A stretch of DNA of 29,671 nt from positions 600 through 30,270 of the forward strand of contig NW_020290140.1 of assembly GCF_003144195.1 (NCBI RefSeq), given 5' to 3'. Positions 1 to 10,168 of this stretch are shown here, piece by piece. This DNA is from Ceraceosorus guamensis. Its lineage: Eukaryota; Basidiomycota; Exobasidiomycetes; Ceraceosorales; Ceraceosoraceae. Positions within the stretch are counted from its first letter, which is position 1, and each line of letters opens with the position of its first letter. A program made the position numbers and the translations under genes. Below the pieces are notes generated by a model that saw only the letters and a list, made by a program, of their open reading frames with translations, searched no databases and was not told where the DNA came from.

Positions 1-426
1 CAAAGGGTCCCCCCTTTGCTCCTCAGTATCCCTCAGAAGTTGTGTCAAGTTCAGGCAACATGAGCCAACATCAGGTCATCTTCCCTCAACTTGATCCTCA
101 ACTTGTGTCAAGTATGCTGAAGATGACTGAACTTAAGGTACCAAGCTGAATTTAGAAGCACTTTGCGCCATCACTGAAAGGGTTTTGAGCAATCCAATTC
201 CACAAAGTCTCATGCCATGGCCTCATGTAGGTTGCTGTAACAGAGAGGGAGCACTTTTCTCAGAGATGACCAAGTTAGGCACTCTAACCAGACCATCTTG
301 AGGTTAGATGGACCTCACACCGTCAAATCTCTAGGGTTTTGGGCATTGCTTCACCAGCTGGCTTTCCTCAGGCCCCTCTAGATGCCTATAACACAAACTC
401 CAAAAACCCTATTGGGGACCCCCTTG
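1..426. other. Left-edge stretch without a supported gene
   Basis: I see no convincing coding region here. The DNA is less GC-rich than the rest of the window. It holds two copies of TTGTGTCAAGT about 65 bp apart and two copies of CCTCAACTTG. It runs directly into the telomere-type repeat that follows, so it is probably subtelomeric or rearranged DNA. That last point is inference. Confidence 0.5.
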
Positions 427-461
427 TAACCCTAACCCTAACCCTAACCCCCTAACCCTAA
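427..461 (+). repeat. Interstitial telomere-type repeat, (CCCTAA)n
   Basis: The tract is TAA, then three perfect CCCTAA units, one CCCCCTAA variant and a final CCCTAA. CCCTAA on the top strand is the complement of TTAGGG, the telomere repeat of most basidiomycetes. The orientation is that expected if the chromosome end lay to the left, but 426 bp of unrelated sequence lies on that side, so within this window the tract is interstitial. Confidence 0.9.
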
Positions 462-492
462 GCCATCAACAGATCATTGATCTGTTGATGGC
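462..492. repeat. Perfect 31-bp palindrome abutting the telomere repeat
   Basis: Arms 462-476 and 478-492 are exact reverse complements (15 of 15) around a single T at 477. The left arm begins one base after the last CCCTAA unit. The palindrome also covers the last codons and the TGA of the Zn2Cys6-like reading frame on the minus strand. Confidence 0.95.
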
Positions 493-966
493 CTCCATGG
501 TGCCATCGTGTCCCAGGAGACACAGGAGGTGCCAGAACGCTGCAGGGGTGAGGGTGGGGGGTCGCAAGACCTTCTTTAGGCTGTGCAAGAAGGCTTCTGA
601 TTCTGGCGCAATCGGCCAGATGCCAATCTGCTTGGCGTTGTAGGCCGCCACGTACGCAATGATCGCGCCCCAGGCCGTTCGTTGGATATCGTCTTCCGCA
701 GTCCAAGGGGCTTGGTTATTGATGTTGCAGGTAAATCCCCAGTCGGTGCAGTGTGTGCAACGATCGGTTTTGGGCAGAACGCGGCAGTCTAGGCCCAGTG
801 CCATGCAGTGGAAACATGACAAAATGGCCGGGCCAGAGATGGAACGGGATGCTGTGCGGGCCACTTTGGTGGCCCTAGAGGTAGAGATATGAGGGATTCG
901 ACTGGTGGCCCATTCTCGTCGATGATCGTAATAGCACGTCGGCCGTGTAGCGTTTTCATGCTGAGG
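466..966 (-). pseudogene. Gene fragment with a Zn2Cys6-like cysteine cluster
   Basis: A minus-strand frame is open from about 966 to a TGA at 466. It has no ATG ahead of the cysteine cluster, so it is either an internal or last exon or a decayed gene. Near its middle six cysteines are spaced C-x2-C-x6-C-x8-C-x2-C-x6-C (around CFHC and CTHC), which fits the fungal Zn2Cys6 binuclear cluster. The usual basic residues between cysteines are scarce, so DNA binding is doubtful. After it comes a tryptophan- and alanine-rich part ending in FWHLLCLLGHDG. Part of the 3' coding sequence recurs at 987-1060. No specific family was recognised. Its position beside telomere repeats suggests a subtelomeric gene family, which is inference. 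Confidence 0.4.
526..590. repeat. Direct duplicate, copy A (partner at 987-1060)
   Basis: This segment and 987-1060 share the core AGGTGCCAGAACGC, then a T/G/A-rich stretch ending in GTGGGG, then AAGAC...TTTAGGC and GTGCAA. On the minus strand both encode a peptide like LH(S/G)L(K/R)KV followed by AFWHLL, although in copy B these parts lie in different frames. It is a diverged local duplication of the cysteine-cluster gene's 3' end. Confidence 0.6.
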
Positions 967-986
967 TCATGACGGATGAGCCGAAG

Positions 987-1060
987 AAGGTGCCAGAACG
1001 CCTGTAGGGTGACCGTGGGGTGTCTTCCGTCGGAAGACTTTCCTTAGGCCGTGCAAAAGA
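987..1060. repeat. Direct duplicate, copy B, degenerate
   Basis: This is the diverged partner of 526-590, in the same orientation. The minus strand reads AFWHLLRLIRHDLS in one frame and HGLRKVF in another, so a small length change has broken the frame relative to copy A. Similarity seems to fade before the foldback element that begins at 1144. Confidence 0.55.
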
Positions 1061-1143
1061 CTCTGTACGCAGTGCATCGCGTACCATTGGCGGGGATAGT
1101 GCGCTCTCTTCCTCCAAGGCGGCCGTCCATGCGCTTGTGCAGC

Positions 1144-1287
1144 GCGCACACGCATGCAAACATTCACACACACGCGCTAGCGAGACTACCTTCAATGCCA
1201 TCAACATATTATTACGAGATGAGATGAAGATGGCATTGAAGGTAGTCTCGCTAGCGCGTGTGTGGGGATGTTTGCATGCGTGTGCGC
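1144..1287. mobile_element. Foldback (long inverted repeat) element
   Basis: Arms 1144-1202 and 1229-1287 are reverse complements over 59 nt with two mismatches, around a 26-nt loop (1203-1228). The arms contain CACACACGCGCTAGCGAG and its complement. I see no clear target-site duplication or coding capacity. The structure could be a small foldback or MITE-like element, or an inverted duplication formed in place. A long minus-strand frame (956-1531) reads straight through both arms, so it encodes the arm sequence twice and is unlikely to be a real protein. Confidence 0.75.
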
Positions 1288-1531
1288 TCACGGCGCAACA
1301 CCAGCACCGCAGAAGAGCCAGGCGTGGGAAGTATGCCTGGTCAGCTTTTGGGAAGGCGTCCACCGTGATGTTGAATCCGGTCGGCTCTGCCGAGCGTCGT
1401 GCCTCTTTGTCGACAATGTAGCACACGTGGCTCGTGTCGTTTGTGAGAAAACAAAGACTTGAAGATGTCGTGTCGCAGCGCGCTGCAGGATGCCTTCTAG
1501 AAGCGGCATGACTTGAATAGGGCATACGCAT

Positions 1532-2974
1532 GAGCTAGACGCACGAAGAATGGGTGGCCAGCAGCTGGCATCAGATCGAGCGTCATGGCTATCGCCTGCC
1601 TTGACGAGGCTGAACAAGACGACTCACTCTCGGTTGTGGATATGGTAAGGTGCGTTGCGGGAATGATGGCGTGTTGGCGATGACGACTGTGATAGGTGAG
1701 GGTCGTACATCGGTTGTGGGGGGGTGAGGCGAGTGCTCTCAACAAAGGGGAGTATATAAAGGGCATTTGCTTGTTGTGCTGTCACGGGTGCTTCTGGTGG
1801 CGTACATGTAGTGAAGCGGCGGAGCTGGTTTCAGTGGCGCGGCGAGTTGGGCTGGCGGGCCGTGAATGAGTCCATTAGAGGATGAAGGTGAGATTGTCGG
1901 TGAGATTGTCGATGAGACAGATGATCGATAGAGTCGAGGTCGGGCCGTTGGTGACAGGCGGGTTCGACCTGCTTTGTAGTTGTTAGTATCATAGAAGCGA
2001 CTGTGCGGGCCGGGGGAGAGATTTGAAGGCTGAAGTGGGCGGCGGGCCGGATTAGCACGGAAGGGCTGGGAGCATCGATTAATCGCTCGGGTAGCGCTGC
2101 TTATCGTAGCCAATCACGAAAGGAAGGGCTCGGAAGAGAACTGGGTCGCGCCGCTTCCAGCAATGCCCATGCTAGACTTCGCTTCGTCGTCAGCAAGGGG
2201 CTGTTCTTGTTGTTGGTCACGCGCAATCCGAGATCACAGGCAGAATCGTTTAGGCGCTCAGATCGTTATTGCACCCTCGATCCAGCGCCGACTTCCTTTT
2301 ATGAAGGACGACTGTGGCAAGCATTGCAATGGTGATCCGGTCCTGCATACTGTAGGCATGGGAAAGTCCACGCATTACACCCCGGATCAGACCTGGTGCC
2401 CAACGTGTCAGGTACTGTATTGACAGCCGCGTTTGTAGATAGAGACCGCCGAACATTTGATATGTGCGCCGCTGTCAAGGGCACGTGCTCGGGAGTCGCA
2501 CTCGTCATTGCTTGTCGCGGTGATGGGGCAACTGGTGGGAGAGGCATCGCCTTCCTCGAAAGTCGGTCACAGCGGTATTGAAAGCCATTTCTGCCGTCTA
2601 CCGACGCCAATAAGGGGGATTAGTAGAGGCTCAGCATGGTGGCAAGACATGCATATCGGAAGAGGACCATTTTGCTTCTTCCCTGACTCGCATGACCGCA
2701 CCAACATGGTGTGCTGCACCCTTAAAGTTGCGGAGTGTGATCCACACTCTTAGGCATAGCAAAAGCTAGCTAGCATGTACGTTCAACTAGGCAGACATTT
2801 CGGCAAGGCCAATTCCACATGTGACGCCTGGCCGCTTTGGTGAGTAGAGCCATGGCCCCCTAATTACCCTAAGATACTCATCTACAAGGCCCCAAGATTT
2901 ACCCTGACTCACAGCAGGGCGTATTCTGGATACGGTGAGGGGCGCGGCGGTGGGCTACGTGCGCAGCGTGGTGC
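1532..2974. other. Gene-poor stretch
   Basis: Several short frames overlap on both strands, but none shows a recognisable domain, convincing codon use or splice structure. A TATA-like GTATATAAAG lies near 1750. GCTAGCTAGC near 2766 is a small palindromic patch. I assign nothing. Confidence 0.4.
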
Positions 2975-3091
2975 GCATGCGCGGTGGTCGAGCAAGACAT
3001 GCGGTGCGGCGGGCATGCGCGGTGGTCGAGCATATGCCATGGCGTGCGGCGCGCTGGCTTGCGGGGGTCAAGCAAGACATGCGGCGCGGCG
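2975..3091. repeat. Degenerate tandem repeat, three ~39-bp units
   Basis: Units start near 2975, 3013 and 3053. Shared parts are GCATGCGCGGTGGTCGAGCA (units 1 and 2), CAAGACATGCGG(T/C)GCGGCG (units 1 and 3), and a related TGCGGCG block in all three. The high GC content and CATGCGCG palindromes set it apart from its flanks. The open frames here are a by-product of the repeat. Confidence 0.65.
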
Positions 3092-3374
3092 ATTGCGCAG
3101 CTGGGAGTCACAGCAGTCCCGGTATACACATTTTTGCATAAATTAGACCTGCTCTTGGTCAAGTGAGTTTCAGAGGTAACAGGGCTGTTTGAATTGTAGT
3201 TGGAAGCCCCATTGTGCACAAAGTGAATTGTAGCATAAGAGAAGGGCATCTTAGAGTGTCGTGTGTGAGGGAGAGTGAGTCAGAGAATTGCGCGTGTTTG
3301 CTGGCACAGGAAATGGGGTGCGAGTAATCTGAATGTGGGTCAGCATGTGCTGAGTGTCAGGCGCCTCCTTTTTT

Positions 3375-3519
3375 AGCAAACGCAGATGCACACGCAGTGA
3401 CGCGCGCTAAGCAAACGCATATATGTAAACAATCGTGAATGACAGGCGCGTAGCAATCGCATGCAGCATGCATATGCACACATGCAATCAAATGACGCGC
3501 GCGCGTAGCAAACGAATAC
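3375..3519. repeat. Degenerate spaced repeat around TGACGCGCGCGTAGCAAACG
   Basis: A partial unit near 3375 (TAGCAAACGCA) is followed by full units near 3398, 3440 and 3493, each close to TGAC-(A/G)-GCGCG-TAGCAA-(A/T)-CG. Spacing is about 42 and 53 bp. Between units are ATGC-rich alternating stretches (GCATGCAGCATGCATATGC). Function is unknown. Alternating purine-pyrimidine DNA of this kind can adopt unusual structure. Confidence 0.6.
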
Positions 3520-4636
3520 TATAAGGACGTTGCGGAGCAGCTTTTTGTACTTCACGACTCACGGCTCATCGGGCGGTTGAAGTGCCCGACTAATTTGCAC
3601 GGAAAAATCGGCAAGCGCGCCGCGCGCACGCGTCCTCATTAAGAAGGACCATGCAGCAGCTATACCGGTACAGTATAGCTACTAGGGGAGACTGCTACAC
3701 TCATCAGACTGCCAGCACCCCAGGAAGCGCGCGCAATCTTTGCATGAGCGTGTGCATCTATCTGCATTTGGTGATTGTCCTGCTTGTTGACACATCATCA
3801 CCTTGTCGTCGTCGCTCTCCATGATGACCTATTCTTGGACCGGCCAGAGAGCATTCAGTGATCCGTGCACCATCATCTGGTCCACGTCCAGCTGCGCGCA
3901 TTCAGTGACGGAGGAAAAGGTCACATCGGGCGCACCGTAGCACGCGCTTCAAAGCGCCCTGGCAGACCATGACTCGTGGTGTTTCACCCGTCAGCGTAGG
4001 CGCCGAGCAATCGCAGTCTGAGTTGACGCATGCATATACGCATTCATTTGAAACAAGGGGGACGTCCCGCATGAAGTCAGACTTGCTGTGGAGTGGTGTT
4101 TCGACGTGGCGGTGGTGTATGGCGGTGTGTGTCGCATCTATAGGCAGGTTCCCTAGCTTTTTTGGCATCCGCAGCCAGACGTCATTTCCGTAGGTGTCGA
4201 ATGTGCTACTTACTGCTGGTCATTCGTTTACAGACGATCTGGGGGACACCCCGCACCGGGCGGAGCGGACACGTTTCCGGGTCGTAGTCTTAATTTCAAG
4301 GTGGCTTATCGTGGCATTATTGTGGTAGCCCTCTTTTTCAGTAGCGGAGGCCCATACTTTGACTGTGGTGTCGAGCGAACGAGTTTCATGAAGATGGTGC
4401 ACCTCGCAGGTGCGCCTTCTGCGTCCGTGTCCCGCCATTATCTGTGGAAGAGTGCGTCTCCAACGAGAAGTCTACTACTGCATCGTCTTCGCAATGCAAA
4501 GTGAGGCTGTATTATCAGTCTGCGGACCGCCTTATCTTTCGGCTTGTATGTGTTGGCCACAGTGTCGCGCCTCTCATCGTTGGCTCGAGATGGTGGAGCA
4601 CAAAGTGAGTCGTCTCAGCAGCCTGCACACCCTTCG
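3520..4636. other. Gene-poor stretch
   Basis: No convincing gene. A motif CTTCACGACTCACGG near 3550 belongs to the dispersed TCGTGACTC-like family seen in other intergenic regions of this window. GCATTCAGTGA occurs twice, near 3851 and 3897. Confidence 0.4.
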
Positions 4637-4703
4637 TCCACCTCCGTCCTGAACTGGAGGGATATATGCGTAGACCTGTGGTCCGAAAATCTGACACCGG
4701 CAT
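4637..4703 (-). pseudogene. Relic of the 5' coding end of the downstream methyltransferase gene
   Basis: On the minus strand an ATG at 4703 is followed, after 24 nt from its first base, by a 45-bp segment (4637-4681) matching 10921-10965 at 38 of 45 positions. In the methyltransferase gene the same segment sits at exactly the same distance from its ATG at 10899. The peptides align as M....F..TGLRI.PS..GRRW.K. The homology does not continue into the rest of the gene: the frame ends at 4515 with unrelated residues. It is best read as a truncated duplicate. A shared N-terminal motif in two small genes is a less likely alternative. Confidence 0.55.
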
Positions 4704-6934
4704 CTTTCAAGGCCTCCTGACTGTCTATGCACTGGAGAGCGGATGCTCGCTGATGTCCGTCGGGAATTGAGGACAGCTGGTGCATGACGGTGGCAAAAAC
4801 AGGTCGCGAAGAGGATTGTAAGGACAGTTGAGACAAGATAATCGCCAAATGCCGTCACTCAAGAAAGGCCCACTGATCATACAAGAAAATCACATTCACG
4901 AATGCGACAATGCTGCAGCAAAGCAGCAGACCAGAGTAAGGCCGCGATATGGACTTGCCGGTTCTCCCGTCTGCGCGCTGATCTGGTCCAGACCGACCCC
5001 TCGATCACGACTTGATCATCAGTCGGGAGACTTTGCACGCCGAAATCGTGAATGCAAGACGCACTTTGCAGTTTCGGGAACGAGACGCATCGCAACCGGT
5101 CACACACCCTCTTTGTGGCCATCCATCGCAGCTAGAACAGCGGGACATCGGCACTTTTGACTCTGACTCTTTGTCTGCTTTTGAGCCCGCCTGCAAGACG
5201 CATCTTTTGGAGCGTCACCGCCCCATGGACAACCAAGCGGTGCTCCTGTTTCCGTACCTTGGATTATACGAACGTCTTTGACGTGTGAAGCAACACTTGA
5301 AGCTCTGAGCTCTACTTAGGCCTCGCGCAGCTTTGTTCACAAAGGAAGTACGTGCAGCCACCAGCCGAAAGACGTAACGTCCATCGGCAATACTAACCGT
5401 GGGGAACCGCATACATTGATCGAAGCAGTACAAATGCAACACAAAGAGCACGAAGTGCAAGTCAACAATTTGGACGGCGCCGAAGCGAACGGAGCGTATG
5501 GCGGACACGCAGCCGGAGATTGACGAGGTGTCAGCTACAAGGCAACCAGAAACAGCGCAAGAAAGGGACTACTCGCCTGCTGGGTAGGAGGCAATTCTGT
5601 CCCGTCGAGGCTCCTTCCCTTGCCCTCGTGTCTCTATGCATTCCAACGCGACCACAAGTGCTTCAGAGATCGACCGCGTGGAGGGCGAGACGACAAGCGC
5701 CTGCCCTACCACACATGGATGTCGATACAATCTCATCTCTAGCAAAAGTGACGCTTAGCGCCACCTAGCCCAGGTCCCGTCGAACCTGTTGGGATACGCT
5801 GCCAACGCTCCCCAGACTACGCCCTCTCTGTGTCTTCCAGCACACGCCCACTTCCCAGATCTGTCCTGCATGGCATTGATGGGCTGGCCAACGCAGGACA
5901 CCACTGCTGCATCCCGGCAGCATGTGAGCAAGCTGAACCATCCTAATCCTGGCAAGAATAGAGCAGTGTCAGCATCGCAACCTGGCAAGCAGCTAGTCCA
6001 TTTCCATACTAGCACCGCATCATCTGCAATCTCGAGCCCACCATCCATGCCAGCAGACAGTAACCCATGACATGTGGGCTCAGAGCCAACGGGTCACCGA
6101 CCAGCCGTCACCACTCCACTGCAGAAGGATGGGACTACCCGCATGACCACCTGAGCCAGCTCCTACCTCCACACTTAGTGCACATAGGCACTGCTCCTGA
6201 CAGGATGGCAGCTTGCAGATGACACAAACGAGAGACAATGGCGGGATTATTATGTTGATGTGGTGGTAGTGAGACAGGGTGGATCGGAAGCGTGGCGGCA
6301 GTAGTCGCGCGCTTGGCTGTGCACCTCGGGCGAGACGCTCGATCACGCCCATCTGCCTCGCACAGCGAGATTGGCTGCGTGGACTCTGTGGGGCTTCCAT
6401 GTCACACTCTACTCGCAACCCTTTACGCGCCGCCAAACCGCCTCTGTTCAGCCGCATGCGCCAGCTGCGCCCACCTGCTGTGGATGTGCATCCTTGCGCT
6501 GAGGCGATCGAGCGGCGCCGCAAATCGTGCATGACAAGCGGCGCATATAGCGTGAGGCTACCAGCGCAGCACACGGGTCCTAAGCGGCACGGCCCCACTT
6601 TGACTGATGATGTGCCAAGCGGGAGCGGGTTCTACCTCATTCACCTCTCGTATGAACTCCGTTTGAATGGGCGAGCGATGCTCACCAATGCGATGACTCT
6701 TTCGAGCTGTCGAATGTCTGCGATCAGGCTGGTCCGATATCTCCGGGCGTCCGCGAATCAGACTGGTGCGCGTTGTGCCCGCTCTCTAATGCTCTTGTAA
6801 CGTCAGCACAATGAAGCCTCCAACTCGACGTAGCCCTGTCATTGCGTGTCAATGCGCACCGCCATGTTGATTTATACATTTGCCTCTGTACCGTATCTGT
6901 ACCACCCAAGAACCGGTCGAGACGAGCGAGATGC
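4704..6934. other. Gene-poor stretch
   Basis: Open frames exist on both strands, the largest at 6080-6598 (minus) and 6279-6800 (plus), overlapping each other. Neither shows a domain, a clear start context or matching splice sites. A phenylalanine-rich minus-strand frame at 5215-5508 reads somewhat protein-like but starts at a GTG. TGCAAGACGCA occurs twice (near 5053 and 5191). I see no supported gene. The COG6 3' end lies just to the right. Confidence 0.4.
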
Positions 6935-9900
6935 TCAAATGTCGAGCCCGAGCAACAATCTAACATCCATGGGACTCCTCTGAAGCAGGGCTGAGTTCGC
7001 ATCCGACGCTGGAGCACCATCCTCTTTCCGCAATTCTGCGACGATGATTTCGTAATCCCTGGCCAACAGGTGGAGGGCGCCACTCTGTATCTGACTCCTG
7101 ATACTTGGATCTGAGATTGGCTTCAAAGGTGCGGGGTCGACCAACGAGCTCGAATTGAGGAAGACGTCGAAGGTCGACAAGCAAGATCGAACAGCAGCAG
7201 GCGATGAAGCAGTCTGGGATGCGAGAGTAGCCTGGATTGGATTTGGCGAAGGCGTTGTGAATGATTAGGTGCATTCTCCAGAATTGCGCAGTGCATTCAA
7301 CAGAAGGAATAGTAGGGCAAACTTACCCCGGTGGGTCTTGCCTCGATGGCAGTCAATAGAGGTTCAAGGCCGCTTTCCTTTTTGAGTTGCCCATGCTAGA
7401 GGTAGCGCATAGAAGCAAATGGACCGTGATCAGGTTAGTGACTTCTAAGCGAAGCATGCGGAGCGTGATCGGCATCGACTCACATGAGCGGTGATTAGGT
7501 CTTTGATCTGGTCGCGAATGCAGCTCAAAATCTTGTCGGTGGCCATGGCTGCAAAAGCGTAAGGCTCAAGGATTGTCTTGAGGCAAGAGGAAGCGAGGCG
7601 CATCAGCTATACATCAGGCAGGCAGAAAGCCAAAGATGGGACTGCTCACCTTGACGTGCGCGAAACAATTGCACAAAAAGATGGCAGCCTCCCAATTCGC
7701 CAAGCTTTCCGATTTCCTCGATACCTTCTTGATGTGCACTTCTGCCATGCGGGCACACATCTCAAGCATGGGATCCACAAGCTTGCTGAGCACCCTTTCC
7801 ATGGGATCCGCCTCGCGCGCTTCATCAGGCTGACTAGGACCTGTTGGCGCGCGGGATTGGCCCATCAAGGGCAGCGCGTTACCGAACTGGTCCTGTTCGG
7901 AGATGGATGAGTGATGGACAGCTAAGAGCTCCTTGAGCGTGCTGGAAGCGCCCAGCAAAGGAGGCGGCGCTCTCAAGTCCGCTTGAGGGCCCGAAGCAAA
8001 GCGTTCCAATCCTTGAGCTTGCCGATCCAGGGTAGAGAGGAAGGACTCGTACGACGTGGCGCTGATTCTGGGCGTAGAGGATGGAGGCGCCTGGTCAGCC
8101 GCCGCCGCCGCCGACGCTGCTCGGCGCGGAGGCTTGCGGTGAACTTACTCTCTAAGGATCCTACTGAGAGCAGCCTTGGTCCCGATCGTCCGTTCCATCG
8201 TGATGTGATAAAAGTGCACAAGACTTGCGAGCCGGAACGAAGTGATGCAACCCTCTTGAGAGGAGACTGTCTGTTCAATTCGTAGCTGTCAGACGTGAGA
8301 CGTGCGCAATCAGGGGTTATCAGCAAATGTTCGCCAGGCATGCATACAAGCAACGTACCTTGAGCGGCCGGGCGCACCCTTCCATCACTCGATCTAGCAC
8401 TTCCCGCACCCTTCTCTCTGTCTCTCTCTCTCCGCTGCTCAGTGTCGCGCTGGACCAGTCAACGCTCTCTATGCCTTTCCTCCTCTCGCCAACTCTCCTG
8501 CCGATTTTGACCTCTTCCTCTTCTCGTCCAAAGAGACCGATCAGGAATTCCCTTTCTGAAGCTACGGATTGATGCACCCATGCCAGCATATCTCCCACAT
8601 ATCTTTGGGGGTCGTGCGCGTGCACCTCGATAGGCCGAGGCAGGTAGGAGGGTGCTGGACCGCCTTGTGTGAGTGCTGCGTGGAATGCTTGGGAGAGAAA
8701 AGTTGCCCTCGTTCCAGCCAGGACTTGCAATGCAGATCTACCGCAGCAGGCGAGAAAGCGTGAGTGATGAGTGGTACGAGTCGTGCTATGCGAGCACCTC
8801 ACCTGAGCAGATCAGGTCGGGCCTCGAGCCGCTTGACCGATTCCCTCATAGCAGGCCCCACCTCCATACCGTCTCGGGGCGGCTGTCGGAACTCGAACGA
8901 AAGCCAACGAGCAATCTTATTCTGCGCAGCATCAAGTTGGGTCGCCGTCGTATCCATCAGATCCATGCTGATGCGTTGGGGAGACGAGTGTAGAGTCAAG
9001 TCAGATGAAAGGCGTCTCTCTCTCACAACTAGCAACAGCACACCGACGCTCACCCTGCACGCATGCCGCCCTTCTCTCCCACTTCGCGTCCCACGAGCAG
9101 GACCTGACAGTCGCTGCGTATCTTTTCAATCCTGTCCATCGTACGAAACAGCTCGGCGCCCACAGGCATATCGCGGGAGTAGATGCTGTTCGTCTCGTCT
9201 GCTGAGAGAGTGAAGCGCTGGAGGAAGAGTTGCAGGATCTGCCTCTGATTCTCCGCGGTGCTTCTGCGAAAGGTCATCGGTGCGGTCAAGGCTCCTTAGC
9301 GATGCTGAAGGGGGGAATAAGCTGCGCCTTTTCGATGCGCATACACTCACCTCTGCCTGTTCAGACCGGAGGCATGTTCCCTCAAATGAGCGCTGGCGAC
9401 GGAAGCGGCGTGCAGGCGAGCATCGACGTCGTTGACTGCGGCGTGCATTGCTTCGTTGTTAGCTACCAAAGCAGCCAGGGCCTGAGGTGTACGCAGTGCA
9501 GAAGAGAAGGACGGCACAGAATTGAATCATCAGCACCCTTTCCGTGGCCATCGCAAGGCGCTCAGAGGTGGGATGTATGCGGCAGTCTACCATCCTTCGG
9601 CTTTGTCCTCGGCCTTGTCTCGCACCGACGTGCTCAGCAGCGCAGCGCAGGCTACACCGAGTCCACCACAGCCGTGCACATCAGCTCCACCACTCACTCG
9701 ATCCACGCCGCCCAACACCTTTTGAAAATCCTTGGCAGCTCGATCGGCATCTCGCCTCAAATCGCGATCCAAGCGCCTTCTCGCTCGTTCCAAGTCCACG
9801 GTGGTCGCAGCTTTAGGCGTTACGCTAGGATGGCTCCTCTCGCCATTCGCGTTCGCGGTCGAAGTCGAGTAAGCCTCCCCGATTTGATCCAGCGCTTGAC

Positions 9901-10168
9901 GCGTTTCCAGCATTTCTTGCTCGGTTGGCGGCGGTGCCAAGAGGATCTCCTTGACTCTTCTGGAGAGCGGATGCGAGCTCGAGCTCGAGCTGGAGGTGCC
10001 GCTGGAAGAGTAGAAGGGCCTTGCGGTGCGATTCGCGAGGGGACTCGCACCATGCCTGACATCTTCCAGACTGTCTGAGCGACCGCGCGGCGAGTTGATG
10101 GCCGATGGAGTAGCCGATGCAGGAGGTGTGCCGGGAATGGTGGAGAGTGTGGGAGCGAGGGATGTCAT
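6935..10168 (-). CDS. COG6: Conserved oligomeric Golgi complex subunit 6
   Basis: COG6 is part of lobe B of the COG tether, which guides retrograde vesicles within the Golgi. I place ten exons on the minus strand: 10168-9698, 9481-9351, 9263-9054, 8967-8803, 8737-8359, 8285-8149, 8061-7650, 7576-7484, 7395-7327 and 7231-6935. They give 787 residues with every junction in frame at GT-AG. The N terminus is Ser/Pro-rich. SRRVKEILLAPPPTEQEML and the following coiled coil (about residues 80-300) match the family. Exon 5 carries the signature RPIEVHAHDPQRYVGDMLAW (about 360-379) and CARPLK. Exon 7 has LVDPMLEMCARM. The end is RSPMDVRLLLGLDI. The frame runs back to a GTG at 10291 without an ATG, so I chose the ATG at 10168. 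An extra upstream exon is possible. The exon 8 acceptor is an unusual CTCAAG. Confidence 0.92.

Noticed and set aside
1-461. True chromosome end at the left
   Set aside because: The telomere-type tract is short and has 426 bp of unrelated sequence outside it, so the window does not end in a telomere.
956-1531. 191-codon minus-strand open frame
   Set aside because: It reads through both arms of the 59-nt inverted repeat, so the same sequence is translated twice in opposite sense. Its openness is probably chance.
2975-3519. CRISPR-like array
   Set aside because: Units are degenerate, spacers are not unique sequence of constant length, and the host is a eukaryote.
6080-6800. Two overlapping ~172-codon frames on opposite strands
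   Set aside because: No domain, no conserved pattern, Arg/Ser/Ala-rich composition typical of GC-rich noncoding DNA, and no splice structure.
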